Source: Arcuatula senhousia (lineage: Eukaryota > Mollusca > Bivalvia > Mytilida > Mytilidae). From it: DNA of 64,000 nucleotides. The notes beneath the pieces were generated by a model. That model saw only the letters and a list, made by a program, of their open reading frames with translations. It did not search any database and was not told where the DNA came from. Positions 14,082-27,500 of this stretch are shown one piece after another (position 1 is the stretch's first letter; the number at the start of each line of letters is the position of its first letter). The position numbers were made by a program, and so were the translations under genes. The stretch spans positions 42,789 to 106,788 of the forward strand of contig CAXARO010001826.1 of assembly GCA_963971305.1 (NCBI GenBank), written 5' to 3'.

Positions 14082-16197
14082 ATATGGCATTATTCTCATT
14101 AAAATTTTGAGAGTATATCTTGATTTTAGTCCTTGGTTTCATTGTTGAAAATAAAGCTAATATATTTGAGAATTACTTGTTTCAAAAATTTTGGGAAAAA
14201 TATCAGTTATTAAGCATTAATGCCCATAGCAACCAAACATGCTTATTTTTGAAAATATCGTCAATAACGTTATATTTTGTACAGCTGGTTAGGCTGTATG
14301 TAACGCTAACAACGTTGATAATTTCCCCGGAAGAAATAAAAATTACACAATATAGTATATTTCCCCGTATGTAAATCATAAAATTGTAATTTTTAGTCGG
14401 CTTGAATAGAGACGCAAGGCATTATAGCTTGCTATGCAAATGTTAAGCAAAATTTGATGATGTGTTTCCATGGACGCCATTATTGCAGATATTTTTCACG
14501 GAAATTTTCCAAATTTTCACAAATATGTTTGAAATAGGCTAGAAAATGACTTAAGCACAACAGAATACCAATTTTGTTACGAAAATACAAAATTTGATTC
14601 AAAACAAACGGGGAAAGAATCTAACGTTATTGCAGGAAAATGTCAAAAAAAGAGCTTGATCAGAAAAGGGCTTCCGTCTTTGAGCGTGCGTTACTATGGT
14701 AAAACATAAAAAAAAATCATAATATCCGGTATTCCTCAAGTGGTTACATACTCAAGAAGAGAAAAATGCAACTCATGTTAAATTTTCAAAAAATGCAAAA
14801 GCATTATGGTAGTACTCCACAATTAGGATTTTTTCACAGTATTGTTTTCGTATGTGGCCCCTGTGAACGTTTTTGTTAAATGAAAATATTGATTCGTTTT
14901 GGTCTTAAAACATGACAAATAAAAAATCTGGACCCGTTATATAAAAATTACGATCCACGGTTATTGTTTTAAAGAATAATTTAGAAAAAATCAACACCAA
15001 TGATCATAAAGCGTCGCTTCCGGCTGTGCATGGTGACCAGCGGATGGGCTTAAATTTAAATGTGCTATTTTTAGATTTTTAAGTTTGAACAATTTTAGCG
15101 GAAAAAAGAGCCGAAGTCGGATAGGTTTATTTGGTCTTAAAAGAAAGGACTGTTTTCAGGCTTTCATTTCATACATGTTACGTTTCACCTGAACCGAAAG
15201 CTCGACTACTGGCAACGTTCAAAAAAAGGACAAAACCTCGATTTTTGCGTATTTTTGTCCCCAAATTTTTGACAAATGTTAAGAGTTGCTAGGGGCAACG
15301 AGTACAACAAAGAAACCAAATACGGCACTAAACACGACTAAACATGCCCGGAGTTTGGAACACCACCTAGTTCAAAGTGCAAATAGCAGTTTAAGCGATT
15401 ACAAGAACCCAGGACAAAATAGTCAACGTCGAGCACATGCAAAAATGAGCTAAATAAATTAATTGTGGAGTACTACCATATGGCATTATTCTCATTAAAA
15501 TTTTGAGAGTATATCTTGATTTTAGTCCTTGGTTTCATTGTTGAAAATAAAGCTAATATATTTGAGAATTACTTGTTTCAAAAATTTTGGGAAAAATATC
15601 AGTTATTAAGCATTAATGCCCATAGCAACCAAACATGCTTATTTTTGAAAATATCGTCAATAACGTTATATTTTGTACAGCTGGTTAGGCTGTATGTAAC
15701 GCTAACAACGTTGATAATTTCCCCGGAAGAAATAAAAATTACACAATATAGTATATTTCCCCGTATGTAAATCATAAAATTGTAATTTTTAGTCGGCTTG
15801 AATAGAGACGCAAGGCATTATAGCTTGCTATGCAAATGTTAAGCAAAATTTGATGATGTGTTTCCATGGACGCCATTATTGCAGATTTTTTTCACGGAAA
15901 TTTTCCAAATTTTCACAAATATGTTTGAAATAGGCTAGAAAATGACTTAAGCACAACAGAATACCAATTTTGTTACGAAAATACAAAATTTGATTCAAAA
16001 CAAACGGGGAAAGAATCTAACGTTATTGCAGGAAAATGTCAAAAAAAGAGCTTGATCAGAAAAGGGCTTCCGTCTTTGAGCGTGCGTTACTATGGTAAAA
16101 CATAAAAAAAAATCATAATATCCGGTATTCCTCAAGTGGTTACATACTCAAGAAGAGAAAAATGCAACTCATGTTAAATTTTCAAAAAATGCAAAAG

Positions 16198-16206
16198 CAA
16201 TATGGC
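16198..16206 (+). other. E-less junction, variant c (CAATATGGC)
   Basis: This E-less junction equals the left flank cut back to CA joined to the intact right flank ATATGGC. It occurs eight times, about 40 bases upstream of 16238, 36558, 40126, 45040, 47158, 49276, 52790 and 54908. It dominates the right part of the array, where it alternates with filled units. Confidence 0.85.
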
Positions 16207-19200
16207 ATTATTCTCATTAAAATTTTGAGAGTATATCTTGATTTTAGTCCTTGGTTTCATTGTTGAAAATAAAGCTAATATATTTGAGAATTACTTGTTT
16301 CAAAAATTTTGGGAAAAATATCAGTTATTAAGCATTAATGCCCATAGCAACCAAACATGCTTATTTTTGAAAATATCGTCAATAACGTTATATTTTGTAC
16401 AGCTGGTTAGGCTGTATGTAACGCTAACAACGTTGATAATTTCCCCGGAAGAAATAAAAATTACACAATATAGTATATTTCCCCGTATGTAAATCATAAA
16501 ATTGTAATTTTTAGTCGGCTTGAATAGAGACGCAAGGCATTATAGCTTGCTATGCAAATGTTAAGCAAAATTTGATGATGTGTTTCCATGGACGCCATTA
16601 TTGCAGATTTTTTTCACGGAAATTTTCCAAATTTTCACAAATATGTTTGAAATAGGCTAGAAAATGACTTAAGCACAACAGAATACCAATTTTGTTACGA
16701 AAATACAAAATTTGATTCAAAACAAACGGGGAAAGAATCTAACGTTATTGCAGGAAAATGTCAAAAAAAGAGCTTGATCAGAAAAGGGCTTCCGTCTTTG
16801 AGCGTGCGTTACTATGGTAAAACATAAAAAAAAATCATAATATCCGGTATTCCTCAAGTGGTTACATACTCAAGAAGAGAAAAATGCAACTCATGTTAAA
16901 TTTTCAAAAAATGCAAAAGCATTATGGTAGTACTCCACAATTAGGATTTTTTCACAGTATTGTTTTCGTATGTGGCCCCTGTGAACGTTTTTGTTAAATG
17001 AAAATATTGATTCGTTTTGGTCTTAAAACATGACAAATAAAAAATCTGGACCCGTTATATAAAAATTACGATCCACGGTTATTGTTTTAAAGAATAATTT
17101 AGAAAAAATCAACACCAATGATCATAAAGCGTCGCTTCCGGCTGTGCATGGTGACCAGCGGATGGGCTTAAATTTAAATGTGCTATTTTTAGATTTTTAA
17201 GTTTGAACAATTTTAGCGGAAAAAAGAGCCGAAGTCGGATAGGTTTATTTGGTCTTAAAAGAAAGGACTGTTTTCAGGCTTTCATTTCATACATGTTACG
17301 TTTCACCTGAACCGAAAGCTCGACTACTGGCAACGTTCAAAAAAAGGACAAAACCTCGATTTTTGCGTATTTTTGTCCCCAAATTTTTGACAAATGTTAA
17401 GAGTTGCTAGGGGCAACGAGTACAACAAAGAAACCAAATACGGCACTAAACACGACTAAACATGCCCGGAGTTTGGAACACCACCTAGTTCAAAGTGCAA
17501 ATAGCAGTTTAAGCGATTACAAGAACCCAGGACAAAATAGTCAACGTCGAGCACATGCAAAAATGAGCTAAATAAATTAATTGTGGAGTACTACCATATG
17601 GCATTATTCTCATTAAAATTTTGAGAGTATATCTTGATTTTAGTCCTTGGTTTCATTGTTGAAAATAAAGCTAATATATTTGAGAATTACTTGTTTCAAA
17701 AATTTTGGGAAAAATATCAGTTATTAAGCATTAATGCCCATAGCAACCAAACATGCTTATTTTTGAAAATATCGTCAATAACGTTATATTTTGTACAGCT
17801 GGTTAGGCTGTATGTAACGCTAACAACGTTGATAATTTCCCCGGAAGAAATAAAAATTACACAATATAGTATATTTCCCCGTATGTAAATCATAAAATTG
17901 TAATTTTTAGTCGGCTTGAATAGAGACGCAAGGCATTATAGCTTGCTATGCAAATGTTAAGCAAAATTTGATGATGTGTTTCCATGGACGCCATTATTGC
18001 AGATTTTTTTCACGGAAATTTTCCAAATTTTCACAAATATGTTTGAAATAGGCTAGAAAATGACTTAAGCACAACAGAATACCAATTTTGTTACGAAAAT
18101 ACAAAATTTGATTCAAAACAAACGGGGAAAGAATCTAACGTTATTGCAGGAAAATGTCAAAAAAAGAGCTTGATCAGAAAAGGGCTTCCGTCTTTGAGCG
18201 TGCGTTACTATGGTAAAACATAAAAAAAAATCATAATATCCGGTATTCCTCAAGTGGTTACATACTCAAGAAGAGAAAAATGCAACTCATGTTAAATTTT
18301 CAAAAAATGCAAAAGCATTATGGTAGTACTCCACAATTAGGATTTTTTCACAGTATTGTTTTCGTATGTGGCCCCTGTGAACGTTTTTGTTAAATGAAAA
18401 TATTGATTCGTTTTGGTCTTAAAACATGACAAATAAAAAATCTGGACCCGTTATATAAAAATTACGATCCACGGTTATTGTTTTAAAGAATAATTTAGAA
18501 AAAATCAACACCAATGATCATAAAGCGTCGCTTCCGGCTGTGCATGGTGACCAGCGGATGGGCTTAAATTTAAATGTGCTATTTTTAGATTTTTAAGTTT
18601 GAACAATTTTAGCGGAAAAAAGAGCCGAAGTCGGATAGGTTTATTTGGTCTTAAAAGAAAGGACTGTTTTCAGGCTTTCATTTCATACATGTTACGTTTC
18701 ACCTGAACCGAAAGCTCGACTACTGGCAACGTTCAAAAAAAGGACAAAACCTCGATTTTTGCGTATTTTTGTCCCCAAATTTTTGACAAATGTTAAGAGT
18801 TGCTAGGGGCAACGAGTACAACAAAGAAACCAAATACGGCACTAAACACGACTAAACATGCCCGGAGTTTGGAACACCACCTAGTTCAAAGTGCAAATAG
18901 CAGTTTAAGCGATTACAAGAACCCAGGACAAAATAGTCAACGTCGAGCACATGCAAAAATGAGCTAAATAAATTAATTGTGGAGTACTACCATATGGCAT
19001 TATTCTCATTAAAATTTTGAGAGTATATCTTGATTTTAGTCCTTGGTTTCATTGTTGAAAATAAAGCTAATATATTTGAGAATTACTTGTTTCAAAAATT
19101 TTGGGAAAAATATCAGTTATTAAGCATTAATGCCCATAGCAACCAAACATGCTTATTTTTGAAAATATCGTCAATAACGTTATATTTTGTACAGCTGGTT

Positions 19201-21837
19201 AGGCTGTATGTAACGCTAACAACGTTGATAATTTCCCCGGAAGAAATAAAAATTACACAATATAGTATATTTCCCCGTATGTAAATCATAAAATTGTAAT
19301 TTTTAGTCGGCTTGAATAGAGACGCAAGGCATTATAGCTTGCTATGCAAATGTTAAGCAAAATTTGATGATGTGTTTCCATGGACGCCATTATTGCAGAT
19401 TTTTTTCACGGAAATTTTCCAAATTTTCACAAATATGTTTGAAATAGGCTAGAAAATGACTTAAGCACAACAGAATACCAATTTTGTTACGAAAATACAA
19501 AATTTGATTCAAAACAAACGGGGAAAGAATCTAACGTTATTGCAGGAAAATGTCAAAAAAAGAGCTTGATCAGAAAAGGGCTTCCGTCTTTGAGCGTGCG
19601 TTACTATGGTAAAACATAAAAAAAAATCATAATATCCGGTATTCCTCAAGTGGTTACATACTCAAGAAGAGAAAAATGCAACTCATGTTAAATTTTCAAA
19701 AAATGCAAAAGCATTATATGGCATTATTCTCATTAAAATTTTGAGAGTATATCTTGATTTTAGTCCTTGGTTTCATTGTTGAAAATAAAGCTAATATATT
19801 TGAGAATTACTTGTTTCAAAAATTTTGGGAAAAATATCAGTTATTAAGCATTAATGCCCATAGCAACCAAACATGCTTATTTTTGAAAATATCGTCAATA
19901 ACGTTATATTTTGTACAGCTGGTTAGGCTGTATGTAACGCTAACAACGTTGATAATTTCCCCGGAAGAAATAAAAATTACACAATATAGTATATTTCCCC
20001 GTATGTAAATCATAAAATTGTAATTTTTAGTCGGCTTGAATAGAGACGCAAGGCATTATAGCTTGCTATGCAAATGTTAAGCAAAATTTGATGATGTGTT
20101 TCCATGGACGCCATTATTGCAGATTTTTTTCACGGAAATTTTCCAAATTTTCACAAATATGTTTGAAATAGGCTAGAAAATGACTTAAGCACAACAGAAT
20201 ACCAATTTTGTTACGAAAATACAAAATTTGATTCAAAACAAACGGGGAAAGAATCTAACGTTATTGCAGGAAAATGTCAAAAAAAGAGCTTGATCAGAAA
20301 AGGGCTTCCGTCTTTGAGCGTGCGTTACTATGGTAAAACATAAAAAAAAATCATAATATCCGGTATTCCTCAAGTGGTTACATACTCAAGAAGAGAAAAA
20401 TGCAACTCATGTTAAATTTTCAAAAAATGCAAAAGCATTATGGTAGTACTCCACAATTAGGATTTTTTCACAGTATTGTTTTCGTATGTGGCCCCTGTGA
20501 ACGTTTTTGTTAAATGAAAATATTGATTCGTTTTGGTCTTAAAACATGACAAATAAAAAATCTGGACCCGTTATATAAAAATTACGATCCACGGTTATTG
20601 TTTTAAAGAATAATTTAGAAAAAATCAACACCAATGATCATAAAGCGTCGCTTCCGGCTGTGCATGGTGACCAGCGGATGGGCTTAAATTTAAATGTGCT
20701 ATTTTTAGATTTTTAAGTTTGAACAATTTTAGCGGAAAAAAGAGCCGAAGTCGGATAGGTTTATTTGGTCTTAAAAGAAAGGACTGTTTTCAGGCTTTCA
20801 TTTCATACATGTTACGTTTCACCTGAACCGAAAGCTCGACTACTGGCAACGTTCAAAAAAAGGACAAAACCTCGATTTTTGCGTATTTTTGTCCCCAAAT
20901 TTTTGACAAATGTTAAGAGTTGCTAGGGGCAACGAGTACAACAAAGAAACCAAATACGGCACTAAACACGACTAAACATGCCCGGAGTTTGGAACACCAC
21001 CTAGTTCAAAGTGCAAATAGCAGTTTAAGCGATTACAAGAACCCAGGACAAAATAGTCAACGTCGAGCACATGCAAAAATGAGCTAAATAAATTAATTGT
21101 GGAGTACTACCATATGGCATTATTCTCATTAAAATTTTGAGAGTATATCTTGATTTTAGTCCTTGGTTTCATTGTTGAAAATAAAGCTAATATATTTGAG
21201 AATTACTTGTTTCAAAAATTTTGGGAAAAATATCAGTTATTAAGCATTAATGCCCATAGCAACCAAACATGCTTATTTTTGAAAATATCGTCAATAACGT
21301 TATATTTTGTACAGCTGGTTAGGCTGTATGTAACGCTAACAACGTTGATAATTTCCCCGGAAGAAATAAAAATTACACAATATAGTATATTTCCCCGTAT
21401 GTAAATCATAAAATTGTAATTTTTAGTCGGCTTGAATAGAGACGCAAGGCATTATAGCTTGCTATGCAAATGTTAAGCAAAATTTGATGACGTGTTTCCA
21501 TGGACGCCATTATTGCAGATTTTTTTCACGGAAATTTTCCAAATTTTCACAAATATGTTTGAAATAGGCTAGAAAATGACTTAAGCACAACAGAATACCA
21601 ATTTTGTTACGAAAATACAAAATTTGATTCAAAACAAACGGGGAAAGAATCTAACGTTATTGCAGGAAAATGTCAAAAAAAGAGCTTGATCAGAAAAGGG
21701 CTTCCGTCTTTGAGCGTGCGTTACTATGGTAAAACATAAAAAAAAATCATAATATCCGGTATTCCTCAAGTGGTTACATACTCAAGAAGAGAAAAATGCA
21801 ACTCATGTTAAATTTTCAAAAAATGCAAAAGCATTAT

Positions 21838-22169
21838 GGTAGTACTCCACAATTAGGATTTTTTCACAGTATTGTTTTCGTATGTGGCCCCTGTGAACGT
21901 TTTTGTTAAATGAAAATATTGATTCGTTTTGGTCTTAAAACATGACAAATAAAAAATCTGGACCCGTTATATAAAAATTACGATCCACGGTTATTGTTTT
22001 AAAGAATAATTTAGAAAAAATCAACACCAATGATCATAAAGCGTCGCTTCCGGCTGTGCATGGTGACCAGCGGATGGGCTTAAATTTAAATGTGCTATTT
22101 TTAGATTTTTAAGTTTGAACAATTTTAGCGGAAAAAAGAGCCGAAGTCGGATAGGTTTATTTGGTCTTA
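21838..22169 (+). mobile_element. Left part of an E copy interrupted by a composite insertion
   Basis: This is the first 332 bases of a forward E, ending in TTA at 22167-22169, the left copy of a 3-bp target duplication. The remainder of the same E resumes after the insertion at 24235. Removing the insertion and one TTA restores the normal E length and the normal 1396-bp spacing (21150 to 24614 is 1396 plus 2068). Confidence 0.93.
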
Positions 22170-22839
22170 GGTAGTACTCCATAATTAATTTATTTTGCTC
22201 TTTTTTGCATGTGCTTGGCGTTGACTATTTTGTCCCGCGTTCTTGCAATCGCTTAAACTGCTATTTGCTCTTCAAACTAGGTGGTGTATCAAACTCCGGA
22301 CATGTTTAGTCGTGTTTAGTGCCGTATTTGGTTTCTTTGTTGTACTCGTTGCCCCTAGCAACTCTTAACATATGTTAAAAAATTGGGGTCAAAAATACGC
22401 AAAAATCGGGGTTTTGTCCTTTTTTTGAACGTTGCCAGCAATCGAGCTTTCGGTTCAGGTGAAACGTAACATGTATGAAATGAAAGCCGGAGAACAGTCC
22501 TTTCTTTTAAGGCCAAATAAACCTATCCGACTTCGGCTCTTTTTTCCGCTAAAATTGTTCAAAATTAAAAATCCAAATATAGCACATTTAAATTCAAGCC
22601 AATCCGCTGGTCACCATGCCAAGCCGGAAGCGACGCTTTATGAGCATTTGGATTGATTTTTTCGTTATTATTCTTTAAAACAATAACCGTGGATCGTAAT
22701 TTTTATATAACGGGCCCAGATTTTTTATTGTTCTTATTTTAAGACCAAAATGAATCAATATTTTCATTTAACAAAAAAGTTCACAGGGGCCACATACGAA
22801 AACAATACTGTGAAAAAATCCTAATTGTGGAGTACTACC
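22170..22839 (-). mobile_element. Diverged E' copy, left member of the composite
   Basis: This is a full 670-bp E in reverse orientation. Relative to array copies it differs at many sites, for example GGTAGTACTCCATAATTA at its left end and TTGGCGTTGAC where array copies give TCGACGTTGAC on this strand. An apparent 74-codon frame at 22432-22656 recurs in the other E' but has no known counterpart and starts at an arbitrary ATG-less position; I do not call it a gene. Confidence 0.9.
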
Positions 22840-23564
22840 ATAATGCTTTTGCATTTTTTGAAAATTTAACATGAGTTGCATTTTTCTCTTCTTGAGTATG
22901 TAACGAATTGAGAAATACCGGATATTATGATTTTTTTTCATGTTTTTGCATAGTTACGCACGCTCAAAGATGGAAGCCCTTTTCATATCAAGCTCATTTT
23001 TGGACATTTTTCAGCTTTAACGGTAGATTCTTTCCCCGTTTGTTTTGAACCAAATTTTGTATTATCGTAACAAAATTGGTATCCTGTCATGCTTAAGTCA
23101 TTTTCTGGCATATTTCAAACATATTTGTGAAAATTTGGAAGATTTCTGTGAAAAAATCTACAATAATGGCGTCCATGGAAACACATCTTCAAAATTTGCT
23201 GAAAATTTGCATAGCGGGCTATAATGCCTTGTGTTTCTATTCAAGACGACTAAAAATTCCAATTTTATGATTAACACACGGGGAAATATACTATATTGTG
23301 TAATTTTTATTTCTTCCGGGGAAATTATTGACGGTGTTAGCGTTTCATACAGCAAAACCAGCTGTACAGAATATAACGTTATTGACGATATTTTCAAAAA
23401 TAAGCATGTTTGGTTGCTATGGGCGTTTATGCTTAATAACGGATATTTTTCCAAAATTTTTTGAAACAAGTTATTCTAAAATGTATTAGCTTTATTTTCA
23501 ACAATTAAACCAAGGACTAAAATCAAGATATAGTCTTAAATTTTTAATGAGAATAATGGCATAT
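22840..23564 (-). repeat. Inverted, diverged satellite monomer S'
   Basis: This 725-bp monomer lies between the two E' copies, in reverse orientation. Its ends (ATAATGC on the left, GGCATAT on the right) correspond to the same E insertion site used in the main array, so the E-in-S arrangement predates the split of the two array subfamilies. It carries numerous substitutions against the main-array monomer. Confidence 0.88.
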
Positions 23565-24234
23565 GGTAGTACTCCATAATTAATTTATTTTGCTCTTTTT
23601 TGCATGTGCTTGGCGTTGACTATTTTGTCCCGCGTTCTTGCAATCGCTTAAACTGCTATTTGCTCTTCAAACTAGGTGGTGTATCAAACTCCGGACATGT
23701 TTAGTCGTGTTTAGTGCCGTATTTGGTTTCTTTGTTGTACTCGTTGCCCCTAGCAACTCTTAACATATGTTAAAAAATTGGGGTCAAAAATACGCAAAAA
23801 TCGGGGTTTTGTCCTTTTTTTGAACGTTGCCAGCAATCGAGCTTTCGGTTCAGGTGAAACGTAACATGTATGAAATGAAAGCCGGAGAACAGTCCTTTCT
23901 TTTAAGGCCAAATAAACCTATCCGACTTCGGCTCTTTTTTCCGCTAAAATTGTTCAAAATTAAAAATCCAAATATAGCACATTTAAATTCAAGCCAATCC
24001 GCTGGTCACCATGCCAAGCCGGAAGCGACGCTTTATGAGCATTTGGATTGATTTTTTCGTTATTATTCTTTAAAACAATAACCGTGGATCGTAATTTTTA
24101 TATAACGGGCCCAGATTTTTTATTGTTCTTATTTTAAGACCAAAATGAATCAATATTTTCATTTAACAAAAAAGTTCACAGGGGCCACATACGAAAACAA
24201 TACTGTGAAAAAATCCTAATTGTGGAGTACTACC
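23565..24234 (-). mobile_element. Diverged E' copy, right member of the composite
   Basis: This 670-bp copy appears identical by eye to the E' at 22170-22839 and lies 1395 bp from it. It ends at the TTA duplication where the interrupted host E resumes. Confidence 0.9.
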
Positions 24235-24575
24235 TTAAAAGAAAGGACTGTTTTCAGGCTTTCATTTCATACATGTTACGTTTCACCTGAACCGAAAGCT
24301 CGACTACTGGCAACGTTCAAAAAAAGGACAAAACCTCGATTTTTGCGTATTTTTGTCCCCAAATTTTTGACAAATGTTAAGAGTTGCTAGGGGCAACGAG
24401 TACAACAAAGAAACCAAATACGGCACTAAACACGACTAAACATGCCCGGAGTTTGGAACACCACCTAGTTCAAAGTGCAAATAGCAGTTTAAGCGATTAC
24501 AAGAACCCAGGACAAAATAGTCAACGTCGAGCACATGCAAAAATGAGCTAAATAAATTAATTGTGGAGTACTACC
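24235..24575 (+). mobile_element. Right part of the interrupted E copy
   Basis: This is the continuation of the E that starts at 21838. It opens with the second TTA of the target duplication and runs to the normal E right terminus before ATATGGC. Confidence 0.92.
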
Positions 24576-27500
24576 ATATGGCATTATTCTCATTAAAATT
24601 TTGAGAGTATATCTTGATTTTAGTCCTTGGTTTCATTGTTGAAAATAAAGCTAATATATTTGAGAATTACTTGTTTCAAAAATTTTGGGAAAAATATCAG
24701 TTATTAAGCATTAATGCCCATAGCAACCAAACATGCTTATTTTTGAAAATATCGTCAATAACGTTATATTTTGTACAGCTGGTTAGGCTGTATGTAACGC
24801 TAACAACGTTGATAATTTCCCCGGAAGAAATAAAAATTACACAATATAGTATATTTCCCCGTATGTAAATCATAAAATTGTAATTTTTAGTCGGCTTGAA
24901 TAGAGACGCAAGGCATTATAGCTTGCTATGCAAATGTTAAGCAAAATTTGATGATGTGTTTCCATGGACGCCATTATTGCAGATTTTTTTCACGGAAATT
25001 TTCCAAATTTTCACAAATATGTTTGAAATAGGCTAGAAAATGACTTAAGCACAACAGAATACCAATTTTGTTACGAAAATACAAAATTTGATTCAAAACA
25101 AACGGGGAAAGAATCTAACGTTATTGCAGGAAAATGTCAAAAAAAGAGCTTGATCAGAAAAGGGCTTCCGTCTTTGAGCGTGCGTTACTATGGTAAAACA
25201 TAAAAAAAAATCATAATATCCGGTATTCCTCAAGTGGTTACATACTCAAGAAGAGAAAAATGCAACTCATGTTAAATTTTCAAAAAATGCAAAAGCATTA
25301 TGGTAGTACTCCACAATTAGGATTTTTTCACAGTATTGTTTTCGTATGTGGCCCCTGTGAACGTTTTTGTTAAATGAAAATATTGATTCGTTTTGGTCTT
25401 AAAACATGACAAATAAAAAATCTGGACCCGTTATATAAAAATTACGATCCACGGTTATTGTTTTAAAGAATAATTTAGAAAAAATCAACACCAATGATCA
25501 TAAAGCGTCGCTTCCGGCTGTGCATGGTGACCAGCGGATGGGCTTAAATTTAAATGTGCTATTTTTAGATTTTTAAGTTTGAACAATTTTAGCGGAAAAA
25601 AGAGCCGAAGTCGGATAGGTTTATTTGGTCTTAAAAGAAAGGACTGTTTTCAGGCTTTCATTTCATACATGTTACGTTTCACCTGAACCGAAAGCTCGAC
25701 TACTGGCAACGTTCAAAAAAAGGACAAAACCTCGATTTTTGCGTATTTTTGTCCCCAAATTTTTGACAAATGTTAAGAGTTGCTAGGGGCAACGAGTACA
25801 ACAAAGAAACCAAATACGGCACTAAACACGACTAAACATGCCCGGAGTTTGGAACACCACCTAGTTCAAAGTGCAAATAGCAGTTTAAGCGATTACAAGA
25901 ACCCAGGACAAAATAGTCAACGTCGAGCACATGCAAAAATGAGCTAAATAAATTAATTGTGGAGTACTACCATATGGCATTATTCTCATTAAAATTTTGA
26001 GAGTATATCTTGATTTTAGTCCTTGGTTTCATTGTTGAAAATAAAGCTAATATATTTGAGAATTACTTGTTTCAAAAATTTTGGGAAAAATATCAGTTAT
26101 TAAGCATTAATGCCCATAGCAACCAAACATGCTTATTTTTGAAAATATCGTCAATAACGTTATATTTTGTACAGCTGGTTAGGCTGTATGTAACGCTAAC
26201 AACGTTGATAATTTCCCCGGAAGAAATAAAAATTACACAATATAGTATATTTCCCCGTATGTAAATCATAAAATTGTAATTTTTAGTCGGCTTGAATAGA
26301 GACGCAAGGCATTATAGCTTGCTATGCAAATGTTAAGCAAAATTTGATGATGTGTTTCCATGGACGCCATTATTGCAGATTTTTTTCACGGAAATTTTCC
26401 AAATTTTCACAAATATGTTTGAAATAGGCTAGAAAATGACTTAAGCACAACAGAATACCAATTTTGTTACGAAAATACAAAATTTGATTCAAAACAAACG
26501 GGGAAAGAATCTAACGTTATTGCAGGAAAATGTCAAAAAAAGAGCTTGATCAGAAAAGGGCTTCCGTCTTTGAGCGTGCGTTACTATGGTAAAACATAAA
26601 AAAAAATCATAATATCCGGTATTCCTCAAGTGGTTACATACTCAAGAAGAGAAAAATGCAACTCATGTTAAATTTTCAAAAAATGCAAAAGCATTATATG
26701 GCATTATTCTCATTAAAATTTTGAGAGTATATCTTGATTTTAGTCCTTGGTTTCATTGTTGAAAATAAAGCTAATATATTTGAGAATTACTTGTTTCAAA
26801 AATTTTGGGAAAAATATCAGTTATTAAGCATTAATGCCCATAGCAACCAAACATGCTTATTTTTGAAAATATCGTCAATAACGTTATATTTTGTACAGCT
26901 GGTTAGGCTGTATGTAACGCTAACAACGTTGATAATTTCCCCGGAAGAAATAAAAATTACACAATATAGTATATTTCCCCGTATGTAAATCATAAAATTG
27001 TAATTTTTAGTCGGCTTGAATAGAGACGCAAGGCATTATAGCTTGCTATGCAAATGTTAAGCAAAATTTGATGATGTGTTTCCATGGACGCCATTATTGC
27101 AGATTTTTTTCACGGAAATTTTCCAAATTTTCACAAATATGTTTGAAATAGGCTAGAAAATGACTTAAGCACAACAGAATACCAATTTTGTTACGAAAAT
27201 ACAAAATTTGATTCAAAACAAACGGGGAAAGAATCTAACGTTATTGCAGGAAAATGTCAAAAAAAGAGCTTGATCAGAAAAGGGCTTCCGTCTTTGAGCG
27301 TGCGTTACTATGGTAAAACATAAAAAAAAATCATAATATCCGGTATTCCTCAAGTGGTTACATACTCAAGAAGAGAAAAATGCAACTCATGTTAAATTTT
27401 CAAAAAATGCAAAAGCATTATGGTAGTACTCCACAATTAGGATTTTTTCACAGTATTGTTTTCGTATGTGGCCCCTGTGAACGTTTTTGTTAAATGAAAA

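Larger units (their letters stand above)
22170..24234 (-). mobile_element. Inverted composite insertion E'-S'-E' (2065 bp) with TTA target duplication
   Basis: The block comprises an inverted E' (22170-22839), an inverted satellite monomer (22840-23564) and a second inverted E' (23565-24234). Its outer boundaries are the E terminal inverted repeats, and it is flanked on both sides by TTA (22167-22169 and 24235-24237). It lies inside a forward E copy. All parts are clearly diverged from the surrounding array, whereas the two E' copies look identical to each other, so the block came from a different array. The simplest reading is that two E copies moved together and carried one satellite monomer, like a composite transposon. 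An inserted single E' later converted by ectopic recombination is the main alternative. Confidence 0.9.

Noticed and set aside
22432..22656. 74-codon frame in inverted E' (repeated at 23827-24051)
   Set aside because: It is found only in E' copies on the strand opposite to E, has no recognised domain, and is expected by chance in two identical copies.
23158..23469. 103-codon minus-strand frame and overlapping plus-strand frame in the inverted monomer
   Set aside because: It is the counterpart of the TTG-started satellite frame, without a proper start or recognisable domain.
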